A stretch of DNA of 64,000 nucleotides from VBDM01 sp049802235 (GTDB lineage Bacteria; Pseudomonadota; Gammaproteobacteria; Burkholderiales; SG8-39), in contig JBARMB010000050.1 of assembly GCA_049802235.1 (NCBI GenBank), positions 1 to 64,000 on the forward strand. The letters run 5' to 3'. Shown in pieces: positions 55,505-63,373 of the stretch. Both the position numbers and the translations under genes were made by a program. How positions within the stretch are numbered: the first letter of the stretch is position 1; every line of letters starts with the position of its first letter. The notes under the pieces are model-generated. The model was not told the DNA's origin, searched no databases, and saw only the letters and a program-made list of their open reading frames with translations.

Positions 55505-56545
55505 TCAATGACCGTGCCGATGATGGATGTCCGGGTAATGAAAATGGTCGTGGCTGACGGGCTCATGCGCGTGCGGGTGCGTGTGCGGCTCGCTTCCGTC
55601 ATAGTCGAAGTCGTGACGGTGCTGATGGTGCTCGTCGTGGGCGTGGCCATGCGTGTGCGTGACGAGATCGTGGAAGTGCGGGTGCTCGTGGCGCTCGGTA
55701 AGATGCAGCACGACACCCGCCCCCATGAGCACGGCTGCCATCCAGAACGCGAGATCGGGTGTTTCGCCGAGCAGAATAAATGACAGCGCCGCACCCATGA
55801 ACGGCGCAGTCGAGAAATAGGCGCCGGTTCTCGCCGTTCCGAGGTGACGCAGCGCCACGACGAACAGGACCAGGCTGATGCCGTATCCGGCCAATCCGAC
55901 CGCGGTCGCCGCGGCGGCGTCCCTCAGCGCGGGCAACGCGGCCCCGAGCGCGACCGATATCGACAGGTTGACGGCACCCGCGGCCAGGCCTTTGACTGCG
56001 GCGATTTTCACTGCATCGCCAGAGGAGATCCTGCGCGTGAGGTTGTTGTCGATCGCCCAGCACAGGCACGCCCCGGCAATCGCGAGCGCCGGCCAGGAGA
56101 AAGCGAAATCACCGGGCCGCCAACCGAGGAGCGCGCCGCCGCATACGATCAGGAACATGCCCAGCATGACGCGGCGGTCGAAATTCTCGCGGAACGCGAA
56201 CCACGCGAGCAGCGCGGTGAACACGCCCTCGAGATTCAGCAGCAGCGATGCCGCCGATGCTGACGTCGCGGCGAGCCCGAGCATGAGCAACACCGGACCG
56301 ATCACGCCGCCCGAGAGCACCGCGCCCGCGAGCCACCGGCAGTCGCCACGCGCGAGCGGCGCGGGCTGTGTCCCCTGTGCCGCGTGGCGCAGCAACATGA
56401 ACGCGCTCAATCCCAGGCCCGAACCCGCGTAGAGCAGCCCGGCCAGCATCTCCGGCTCGATCCTGCCCGCGAGGAGCTTCGCGACCGGAATGCTGGCACC
56501 GAACAGCGCCGCCCCAGCAAGCGCGTGCCAGACGCCGGTTTTCAC
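55505..56545 (-). CDS. EamA/DMT transporter with His-rich tail
   Basis: A protein of about 346 residues with two EamA units of about five helices each (about 1-285), KLL and PxALLL-type motifs. Unusually, a 61-residue cytoplasmic-or-periplasmic tail (nt 55508-55693) has 23 histidines, many in HxH or HHxH runs. Such tails bind Ni, Zn or Co. It may export a metal or an amphipathic compound, or the tail may buffer metal. Start choice is uncertain: GTG at 56545 resembles the usual N-terminus KTGVWHALA; a TTG farther up is possible. Confidence 0.85.
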   Translation of the reverse strand: MKTGVWHALAGAALFGASIPVAKLLAGRIEPEMLAGLLYAGSGLGLSAFMLLRHAAQGTQPAPLARGDCRWLAGAVLSGGVIGPVLLMLGLAATSASAASLLLNLEGVFTALLAWFAFRENFDRRVMLGMFLIVCGGALLGWRPGDFAFSWPALAIAGACLCWAIDNNLTRRISSGDAVKIAAVKGLAAGAVNLSISVALGAALPALRDAAAATAVGLAGYGISLVLFVVALRHLGTARTGAYFSTAPFMGAALSFILLGETPDLAFWMAAVLMGAGVVLHLTERHEHPHFHDLVTHTHGHAHDEHHQHRHDFDYDGSEPHTHPHAHEPVSHDHFHYPDIHHRHGH

Positions 56546-56734
56546 GGGATAGCGGCCACCGGCGCCTCCACGCAACAGGCACCCGCGGCGATCCGCCGCG
56601 CGCGACGATGCCGGCGTAACGCCCGGGGCACTTCAGGAAATTGCCGCGTTTTCAAGGTTCTGTGCTAGGATATCGAGCGGTTGACCGGATCGCGGTCGCC
56701 GAACTATTCATATAACACTCAGAGGGGAAATAGA

Positions 56735-56917
56735 ATGACAAGACTCATCGCGGTTCTGATTGCAGGCATTTTCTCGCTTTCCACCGGCCTCGCGTTCGCC
56801 GCCGACAAGCCGGCGGAGAAAAAAGACGAAGTGAAGAAGGAAGTGAAGAAAGACACGAAGAAGGTATCCAAGAAAAAGGCCGCCAAGAAAAAAATGGAGA
56901 AGGAAGACAAGAAGTAA
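56735..56917 (+). CDS. Small Lys-rich exported protein C
   Basis: A 60-residue protein: signal peptide (about 1-23, MTRLIAVLIAGIFSLSTGLA) and a Lys/Glu-rich mature part with AEKKDEVKKEVKK, KKKAAKKK and a KMEKEDKK end. It aligns well with protein A (36479-36670) over the whole length. AGAGGGG precedes the ATG. A terminator with the same stem sequence as protein A follows. Role unknown. Confidence 0.78.
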   Translation: MTRLIAVLIAGIFSLSTGLAFAADKPAEKKDEVKKEVKKDTKKVSKKKAAKKKMEKEDKK

Positions 56918-56934
56918 GCTTCCCGATTCACGAA

Positions 56935-56963
56935 AAAAGGCAGGGAGTGCCCTGCCTTTTTTT
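56935..56963 (+). terminator. Intrinsic terminator after Lys-rich protein C
   Basis: GGCAGGG (56939-56945) and CCCTGCC (56950-56956), loop AGTG, extended by A/T pairing and followed by seven T (56957-56963). Same core as the terminator at 36432-36459. Confidence 0.9.
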
Positions 56964-57029
56964 ATTGGTGCGCGGCGTGCAGCCTCCCATTCCCCGGCAG
57001 ACACCGCAGCCGACCGCAATATTCCCGGA

Positions 57030-57515
57030 TCAGGCGAGCGCCGCGTTGAAACGCCGGCGGATGGTCTCGATGCGCTCGCGATTGACACCGAAGTCCCGGA
57101 TCCCGAGCCGCGAGGCCGAGCGCACGTGGATGACGCCGGCGTTTTCGTCGACATAGAACTCGACATCGTCGACGTAACCCATGAGCCTGCTCGAGAACTC
57201 GGCATAGAGATAGTTGGGCGCTTCATTGACGATCTTCACCCGCTCCATGTCTTTCAGCGCCGCTTTCAGCGCCGCCCGCCCGCTGGCTGGAGAGCCGCTG
57301 AACCGGAGCGGCTCGATGTAGTGGCCGGGATCGGTCGCCCTGTCTGCCTGGCTGCTGACGCAGTTGGGCGTGCGCTTGGACGGCGCGAGCCTGCCGTCTG
57401 TCACGCCGAGGTTGTCGGGCCGCGTGCCACTGAACAGTCCCACCTGCCCTCCGATCAAAAGCAGCGCCGCGAGCGCGGCGGCGATCGCCGCCGCGGAACG
57501 CAGCACCTTTTTCAC
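57030..57515 (-). CDS. DUF1499 exported protein
   Basis: A 161-residue protein with an N-terminal signal or anchor (about 1-25) and a DUF1499 domain: RTPNCVSSQA (about 48-57) and SSRLMGYVDDVEFYVDE (about 108-124), then RSASRLGIRDFGVN (about 132-145). Function unknown. Its ATG overlaps the thioredoxin stop (ATGA), so the two are coupled. Confidence 0.9.
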   Translation of the reverse strand: MKKVLRSAAAIAAALAALLLIGGQVGLFSGTRPDNLGVTDGRLAPSKRTPNCVSSQADRATDPGHYIEPLRFSGSPASGRAALKAALKDMERVKIVNEAPNYLYAEFSSRLMGYVDDVEFYVDENAGVIHVRSASRLGIRDFGVNRERIETIRRRFNAALA

Positions 57516-57892
57516 GATTCCGGCTTATCCTCGCTACCCTGCTCGGCGATCTCCTTGTGCACGGCCGCCATGTCGAGTTCCTTGCCCTTGGCGATGACTT
57601 GCTCGAGTCCCGAAGCCGGAATCGCACCAGCCTCGGCGTAGAGGATCACCTGCTCGCGGAAGAACATGAGCGTCGGAATCGAACGGATGTTGAACGCCGC
57701 CGCCAGCTCCTGCTCCTCTTCCGTGTTCACCTTGGCGAAAACCACGTCACCGTGCTGTTCCGAAGCCGCCTCGAACGTCGGCGCAAACGCCTTGCAAGGC
57801 GCGCACCACGGTGCCCAGAAGTCGACGAGTACCATGTCGTTGCCGGTCACCACCTGTTCGAAATTGTCCTTTGTCAGCGCGACGGTCGCCAT
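57512..57892 (-). CDS. trxA: Thioredoxin (CAPC active site)
   Basis: A 126-residue thioredoxin. The fold motifs VLVDFWAPWCAPCKAF (about 22-37) and RSIPTLMFF (about 72-80) are clear. The active site is CAPC instead of the usual CGPC; Ala-Pro in the loop is seen in some secondary thioredoxins and usually shifts redox potential. The C-terminus is extended and acidic. The longer frame upstream was rejected as the ATG at 57892 fits the family. It is upstream of and coupled to DUF1499. Confidence 0.9.
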   Translation of the reverse strand: MATVALTKDNFEQVVTGNDMVLVDFWAPWCAPCKAFAPTFEAASEQHGDVVFAKVNTEEEQELAAAFNIRSIPTLMFFREQVILYAEAGAIPASGLEQVIAKGKELDMAAVHKEIAEQGSEDKPES

Positions 57893-58038
57893 CACGGGCC
57901 TCAGCAGTTTATCGAGGACCGAGTATAGCAAAGACACCATCGGCCGCAGCTTCGCTGCAACTTCACGCGCGGCCCGGTACTGCGCTCGAGAAATCCAGTC
58001 CGCCCGCGACGGCTGATATGATTTCAGGTACAAAATTC

Positions 58039-58953
58039 ATGCATGACTCCATGAGCCCGTACCGCGGGCGCTTCGCGCCATCGCCCACCGGCCCGCTGCA
58101 TTTCGGCTCGCTGATTGCCGCAGTCGGCAGCTATCTCGATGCGCGCTCGCGCAGCGGCAGCTGGCTGGTGCGCATGGAAGACCTCGACCAGCCGCGCGCG
58201 GCGCCCGGCGCCGCCGATGCGATCCTCTCCGCACTCGAAGCCTACGGCTTCGAGTGGGACGGAGAGATCATCCATCAGAGCCGCCGCGACGGCGCATACG
58301 CAGATGCGCTGGTGCGCCTCGATCGCATGAAGGCCGTGTTCCCCTGCGCCTGCACGCGAAAGGAGATCGCCGACTCCGCATTATCGCTGCAAGGCGAGCC
58401 CGTCTATCCCGGCACCTGCCGCAACGGTTTACCCCCCGGGCGCGCGGGACGCGCCGTGCGCGTGCGCGTCGATGACGCAGTCATAGGATTCGACGACCGT
58501 TTGCAGGGACGCGTCGAACAGAACCTCGCCGCCGAAATCGGCGACTTCATGGTCCGCCGCGCCGACGGGCTGTTCGCTTATCAGCTCGCGGTCGTCGTGG
58601 ATGATGCCGAGCAGGGCATTACCGATGTGGTGCGCGGCGCCGACCTGCTCGCCTCCACGCCGCGGCAAATTCTACTGCAACGCCTGCTTGGCTACCCGAT
58701 TCCGCGATATCTGCACCTGCCGGTCGCGGTCAATGCTCGCGGCGAAAAGCTCTCGAAGCAGACGCTCGCCACGGCGCTCGACCCCGGTGCTGCGGTCCCG
58801 ACTCTGCTGCAGACGCTGTCGTTTCTGAACCAGCAGCCGCCGGCCGCGCTCGCGCTCGGCACCCTGCGGGAAGTATGGCGCTGGGCGATTGCCCACTGGG
58901 ACAGCGGGAAAGCTCCCCGCGAGACGGCGTTGCCGGTGCCCAACGGGGTTTAG
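58039..58953 (+). CDS. gluQ: Glutamyl-Q tRNA(Asp) synthetase
   Basis: A protein of about 304 residues: a shortened glutamyl-tRNA synthetase lacking the anticodon domain, which attaches Glu to queuosine in tRNA-Asp. HIGH-like FAPSPTGPLHFG (about 12-23), a zinc site formed by CACT and YPGTC in the middle, and the KMSKS-like KLSKQ (about 237-241). The start is one of several ATGs (58018, 58039 or 58051). This fits with queG, as queuosine is made here too. It is divergent from the thioredoxin gene. Confidence 0.93.
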   Translation: MHDSMSPYRGRFAPSPTGPLHFGSLIAAVGSYLDARSRSGSWLVRMEDLDQPRAAPGAADAILSALEAYGFEWDGEIIHQSRRDGAYADALVRLDRMKAVFPCACTRKEIADSALSLQGEPVYPGTCRNGLPPGRAGRAVRVRVDDAVIGFDDRLQGRVEQNLAAEIGDFMVRRADGLFAYQLAVVVDDAEQGITDVVRGADLLASTPRQILLQRLLGYPIPRYLHLPVAVNARGEKLSKQTLATALDPGAAVPTLLQTLSFLNQQPPAALALGTLREVWRWAIAHWDSGKAPRETALPVPNGV

Positions 58954-59064
58954 GGAAGGTCTGAAGAAATACGGGTTGCGCCGCGAGGCAGGCGAACCCG
59001 CAGCGGGAGGCGGCGCGCCGCCGACCGCGGTCTGCATGCGCGCATTTACATTGTGCGGCCAAAT

Positions 59065-59502
59065 TCATTCTGCAAGCAGCGGCTGAAGCGCCGCGCGCAG
59101 CTCCGGCGGCAGCGATGCCGGGCGACCGGACAAGCGCTCGACGTAGACATGAACGAAGTGTCCCTGCGCCGCCGCCTGCGGCTCGTCGTTGCGGAAGATG
59201 CCGACCTCGTAGCGCACGCTGCTGCGGCCGAGCGCCGCCACCCTCAGACCCGCGTGCACCGTATCGGGGAACGCAATCGCGCTGAAGTAGTGGCACTGAG
59301 TTTCCACGACCAGGCCGATCACGGGGCTCTTTTCTATATCGAGAACGCCCTTCTCGATCAGATACCGGTTCACGACGGTATCGAAGTACGAATAATAGAC
59401 AACGTTGTTGACGTGGCTGTACGGGTCGTTATCCATCCAGCGCGTGGTAATGGCGAGGAAGTGCCTGTAGCGGTCGCGCGTTTCGGGTGCAGGTCTGGAC
59501 AT
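59065..59502 (-). CDS. Acyl-CoA thioesterase (hotdog fold)
   Basis: A 145-residue 4HBT-type thioesterase. The active-site segment RWMDNDPYSHVNNVVYYSYFD (about 20-40) contains the Asp and His/Asn pattern of the family. The ATG at 59502 is supported by AAGGATC just before it. Substrate not known; it may hydrolyse acyl-CoA in lipid turnover or side reactions of the downstream aromatic CoA path. Confidence 0.88.
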   Translation of the reverse strand: MSRPAPETRDRYRHFLAITTRWMDNDPYSHVNNVVYYSYFDTVVNRYLIEKGVLDIEKSPVIGLVVETQCHYFSAIAFPDTVHAGLRVAALGRSSVRYEVGIFRNDEPQAAAQGHFVHVYVERLSGRPASLPPELRAALQPLLAE

Positions 59503-59648
59503 GATCCTTGGAATATTCTTGCGACGGGGGGCGCGGAGAATCATAACCGTTTTTCTCCGTAGCTCCGGTGCTGATGCGCCGTGGTCGATCGGCAACGAGT
59601 GGATGCTCAAAGCCGCAGCATCCGCGATTATGCAAAGGTTTGGCAGCC

Positions 59649-60554
59649 CTACGTTCGAGCCGTCACCAGCGCGACGCCGATGATCGCCAAACCCATACCG
59701 AGCATGGCCGTGCCCGTAAGCGTTTCATGGAAGAGGAAATAGGCTTCGATCGCGGTCGCAGGCGGCACCAGGTAGAACAGACTCGCCACCTTGGTCGCGG
59801 CGCCGCGCCGGATGATCAGGGTCAGCAGCGAAATCGCGACAATCGAGAGCACGATGATCAGCCACGCCATCGCCATGATCAGCTCGACGCTCCAGTCAAT
59901 GCGCCGGGTCTCGAAGGCGAGCGCAAACGGCAGCAGCGCCAGCGCTGCTGCCACGAACTGGATGACCGAGCCCGAGCGCAGATCGAAGCGGCCGCAGAAA
60001 CACTTCTGATAAACAGTGCCGACGGTGATCGAAACCAGCGCCAGCAGCGCCATGGCGACGCTGAATGGCGACATCCCGTCGAGCGTGATCTTGTTGCCGA
60101 GCACCAGCCCCACCCCGCCGAGGCCGAGCAGCAGCCCGGACCATTGCCTTGTCGTGACGCGCTCTCCCAGCAGCGGCGCAGCGGCGAACGCGGTGAGAAT
60201 CGGCTGCACACCGACGATCAGGGCGGCAAGGCCGGCCGACATGCCGGCGTGGATCGACGCGAACACGCCGCCGAGATAGCCGCCGTGCAGGAGCACGCCC
60301 GACACGGCGATATGAACGATCTGGCGCGGCTCGGCAGGCCATGGAGCGCGCCAGGCCAACGTCACCGGCAGCATCAGCGCCACCACCAGCACGAAACGCA
60401 CACTGAGGAAAGTCATCGGCTCGATATGGGGGAGGCCAAGCTTGGCGGCGACGAAGCCGGTGCTCCAGAAAAATACGAACAGCAGCGGCATTGACCGTAT
60501 CCAAAGTCCCTCACCCGGCCGAACCACCGTCTTTCCTGCCTCGAAATTGCTCAT
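59649..60554 (-). CDS. EamA/DMT transporter
   Basis: A protein of about 301 residues with about ten helices in two EamA repeats. FFWSTGFVAAKLGLPHIEP (near 30) and AGLAALIVGVQPILTAF (near 108) are family marks. No His-rich tail. The export substrate is unknown. The start is uncertain: ATGs at 60569, 60554 and 60491 are all possible. Confidence 0.88.
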   Translation of the reverse strand: MSNFEAGKTVVRPGEGLWIRSMPLLFVFFWSTGFVAAKLGLPHIEPMTFLSVRFVLVVALMLPVTLAWRAPWPAEPRQIVHIAVSGVLLHGGYLGGVFASIHAGMSAGLAALIVGVQPILTAFAAAPLLGERVTTRQWSGLLLGLGGVGLVLGNKITLDGMSPFSVAMALLALVSITVGTVYQKCFCGRFDLRSGSVIQFVAAALALLPFALAFETRRIDWSVELIMAMAWLIIVLSIVAISLLTLIIRRGAATKVASLFYLVPPATAIEAYFLFHETLTGTAMLGMGLAIIGVALVTART

Positions 60555-60569
60555 TTTTAAATTTAACAA

Positions 60570-60847
60570 ATTAAAACAATATGATGACTGTTAGCGCACG
60601 CTCGCTTTTTCCAACGGACGACATATATGGGAAAAATTGAGTTAATACAATAACCTAATGTTTTATCTGTTATTTTATAAAAATTCTGAACTGTGATGTT
60701 GCAATGCAAAAATTATTCTTGACAGCGATTGTTTTCACTGTAGAATTACAAATGGTGCAGTGCAATAATATTAAGTAACTGGTGTTTCAGCGCAGTGCCG
60801 GGGTTACAGGTTCAGATTCTTAAACGCGGTTTCGATTGGAGATAATC
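60570..60847. promoter_or_regulatory. AT-rich phaP control region
   Basis: An AT-rich 278-bp region before the phasin gene. It has a near-consensus promoter, TTGACA (60719-60724) with 16-nt spacing and TAGAAT (60741-60746). A palindrome TTGCAATGCAA (60699-60709) lies 9 bp upstream of -35, and TGCAGTGCAAT (60756-60766) lies just downstream of -10. These TGCA sites could bind the PhaR repressor. Confidence 0.65.
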
Positions 60848-61387
60848 ATGTACGTCACACCCGAACAAATCGCCGCAACCAACAAGGCCGGCGTCGAGGC
60901 CATCGTCGGCTTCGCCAATTCGCAATTTGCCGTATTCGAGCGGCTGTCTGCGCTGAACCTCAACGCAACCCGGGCCGCATTCGAGGACAGCATCAACCAC
61001 ACCAAAGCGCTGCTGAGCGCAAAGGATTTCCAGGAAGCCGCGAACCTGAACGCAGCGGCTGCGCAGCCCGCCCTGGAAAAAGCCGTAGCGTATTCGCGCA
61101 ATGTGTACGAAGTCGCGACGCAGACGCACGGCGAACTGGCCAAATTCGCCGAAGCGCAAGCGGTGGAGTTTAACAAGAGCATGGCCGGCGTTCTCGACAA
61201 GTTCTCGAAGAACGCGCCTGCCGGCTCCGATGTCGCCGTCGCCGCCGTGAAGTCCGCGCTCGCCGCGGCCAACTCGGCCTACGACAGCTTCACCAAGGTT
61301 GCCAAGCAGGCGACTGAAATCGCCGAAGCGAATTTCTCCGCCGCGACCTCGGCCGCCAAGGAAGCCACCAAGAAACGCGCCGCTTGA
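60848..61387 (+). CDS. phaP: Phasin
   Basis: A 179-residue granule-associated protein that coats polyhydroxyalkanoate granules. The N-terminal VTPEQIAATNKAGVEAIVGF (about 3-22) is the phasin-2 signature; the rest is amphipathic helix rich in Ala, ending ATKKRAA. The ATG at 60848 has TTGGAGAT upstream, and a start 12 nt earlier is less likely. No phaC, phaA or phaB is in the window. Confidence 0.93.
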   Translation: MYVTPEQIAATNKAGVEAIVGFANSQFAVFERLSALNLNATRAAFEDSINHTKALLSAKDFQEAANLNAAAAQPALEKAVAYSRNVYEVATQTHGELAKFAEAQAVEFNKSMAGVLDKFSKNAPAGSDVAVAAVKSALAAANSAYDSFTKVAKQATEIAEANFSAATSAAKEATKKRAA

Positions 61388-61448
61388 TCTGAAGCAGGCA
61401 GGTTTCGCGCCCCCAGTCCTCCTCCCTCCTCCTCTCTGGGGGCGCCCT

Positions 61449-61476
61449 AAAGCCCCGGCGAAAGCCGGGGCTTTTT
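61449..61476 (+). terminator. Intrinsic terminator after phaP
   Basis: AAAGCCCCGGC (61449-61459) and GCCGGGGCTTT (61464-61474), loop GAAA, then further T. It ends phaP. Confidence 0.9.
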
Positions 61477-61498
61477 GTTTTCAACGCGGCCCGACTGT

Positions 61499-63373
61499 TC
61501 AGGCCGCACGCCTTCCCCCTGTGGCGTGGACTGCAATGACTCTCGGCGAGGGCTGCTCGCTGTACAGGTCCTCCACGAGGTCTGCGCGATGCTTCAGGAC
61601 GGCGCGCTGGTTGATCGAGCCCTTGTCGGTGATCTCGTGCGCGTCGATCGACGGCGGCATCTCGAGCAGCAGCGCGCGTGCGATCCGGTTCGAGCTGCCG
61701 GTGCTGCCCGCGGCCATGCACTCGAGCAGCTCATGGAACCGCGCCCGGACCGACCGGTGACCCAGAATATCGGCTACCGTCGCGCCCGCAGGCAGCTCGC
61801 GGCAAAGCTCGCGGCAGGCCGCGAGGTTGGGGAAAATCATCACCGCAATGTCGTCGCGGTCGTGCCCGGCGATCACCACGTCCTGAATGCAGGGAGCGCC
61901 ATCCAGGATCACCTTCGCCCTGAGTGCGCCCACGCTTACCCAGGTGCCGGTGGACAGCTTGAAGTCCTCGGCGATGCGGCCATCGAACAGAAGGCCTTTG
62001 AGCGGATCGTCCGCATCGACCCACTTGGCCGCGTCGCCCATGCAGTAGTAGCCCTCTTCGTCGAAGGCGGAGCGCGTGAGCGCCTCGTCGCGCCAGTAGC
62101 CCGGCGTGACGTTCGGCCCGCGGACGCGGATCTCCGTTTTTTCTCCGTTGGGAACCAGTTTCACTTCGAGACCCGGCGCCGGAAGCCCGATCACGCCCGA
62201 GCGCCCGCCGGCGTCCCAGTTTCCGCACAGAGCGAAGGGGGCCGTTTCGGTGGAGCCGAGGCCGGTGACCAGCGGAATGCGCTCGCCGCATGTCTCAACC
62301 GCCAGCTGCTCGAGCGCATCCCACACGTGCTGCGACATGGCGGCGCCGGCGTAGAGCAGCATGGAAAGCCGGCTGAAGAACTTTTGCCGCAGCGCCGGCT
62401 CGCGGCGGAAATACGGGATGATCTCCTCGTAGCCCTTCGGCACGTTGAAATAAAAAGTGGGCGCGATTTCCCTCAGGTTCCGGATGGTCTTTTCGATCCC
62501 GCCCGGAATCGGCTTGCCGTCATCGATGTAGAGCGAGCCGCCGTTGTAGATGGCCATGCCGAAGTTATGGTTCCCGCCCGCGGTGTGATGCCACGGCGAC
62601 CAGTCCAGCAGCACCGGCGGCGTGTCTCCCAGGAATGCCAGCGTCTGCAGGATCATCTGCTGATTGCAGCAGAGCATTCGCTGCGTGTTGATCACACCCT
62701 TGGGGTACGCCGTGGACCCTGAGGTGAAAAGAATCTTCGCCACGGTGTCCGGTCCGACGCGCTCGTATGCGCGTTCGACCGCCCCGGTGGCGGTCGCGCC
62801 TTCGAGTTCCCCGAACTGCGTTGCCCGCCGGCCCTTCGGCGCACGATCGCTCACCACCAGCTCGGTGTCCGGCGGCACCGCGGCCGCAATCGCGCGGCCG
62901 TATTCGACGCCGTCGGCGGCGAACACGAGCCCCGGCTTGAGCAATCCCAGGATGTGCCGCAGCCGGGCGAAATCGGAGGACACGAGCGAATATGCCGGCG
63001 ACACCGGCGCATAGAGAACGCCCACATGCATCGCGGCATTCGCGAGCAGCGCGTGCTCGATGTCGTTCCCGGAGAGAATCACGACCGGGCGATCCGCCGA
63101 CAATCCCCGGTTCAGCAGCGCCTGCCCGATCGAGCGCACGAGCCTCAACGTCTGCGCGTAATCCAGTTCCCGCCAGCGATCGTTGTGGTCGCGGCCGGCG
63201 ATGTAGATGCGCCCGGGAGACTCGCGCGCCCAGTGCGCGAGGCGCTCGGTCAGAGTCCTTGGATAGGCGCCGAGCGGATACGGCGAGCGGAGATAGGCGA
63301 TCCCGCCGGAAGTCTTGGAAACGGTCGCCCCGATCGGTCCGAAATGAACCTGCCGGAATGGAGCGATCGCCAT
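61499..63373 (-). CDS. Feruloyl-CoA synthetase-like acyl-CoA ligase
   Basis: A 624-residue AMP-forming acyl-CoA ligase. The ATP-binding motif FTSGSTAYPKG is near 216, the adenylation motif YCMGDAAKW is near 450, and DWSPWHHTAGGNHNFG (about 258-273) is characteristic of the feruloyl-CoA synthetase branch. This group activates hydroxycinnamates, but substrate is inferred. Its start overlaps the stop of the enoyl-CoA hydratase (TGATG), so the two form an operon. Confidence 0.88.
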   Translation of the reverse strand: MAIAPFRQVHFGPIGATVSKTSGGIAYLRSPYPLGAYPRTLTERLAHWARESPGRIYIAGRDHNDRWRELDYAQTLRLVRSIGQALLNRGLSADRPVVILSGNDIEHALLANAAMHVGVLYAPVSPAYSLVSSDFARLRHILGLLKPGLVFAADGVEYGRAIAAAVPPDTELVVSDRAPKGRRATQFGELEGATATGAVERAYERVGPDTVAKILFTSGSTAYPKGVINTQRMLCCNQQMILQTLAFLGDTPPVLLDWSPWHHTAGGNHNFGMAIYNGGSLYIDDGKPIPGGIEKTIRNLREIAPTFYFNVPKGYEEIIPYFRREPALRQKFFSRLSMLLYAGAAMSQHVWDALEQLAVETCGERIPLVTGLGSTETAPFALCGNWDAGGRSGVIGLPAPGLEVKLVPNGEKTEIRVRGPNVTPGYWRDEALTRSAFDEEGYYCMGDAAKWVDADDPLKGLLFDGRIAEDFKLSTGTWVSVGALRAKVILDGAPCIQDVVIAGHDRDDIAVMIFPNLAACRELCRELPAGATVADILGHRSVRARFHELLECMAAGSTGSSNRIARALLLEMPPSIDAHEITDKGSINQRAVLKHRADLVEDLYSEQPSPRVIAVHATGGRRAA

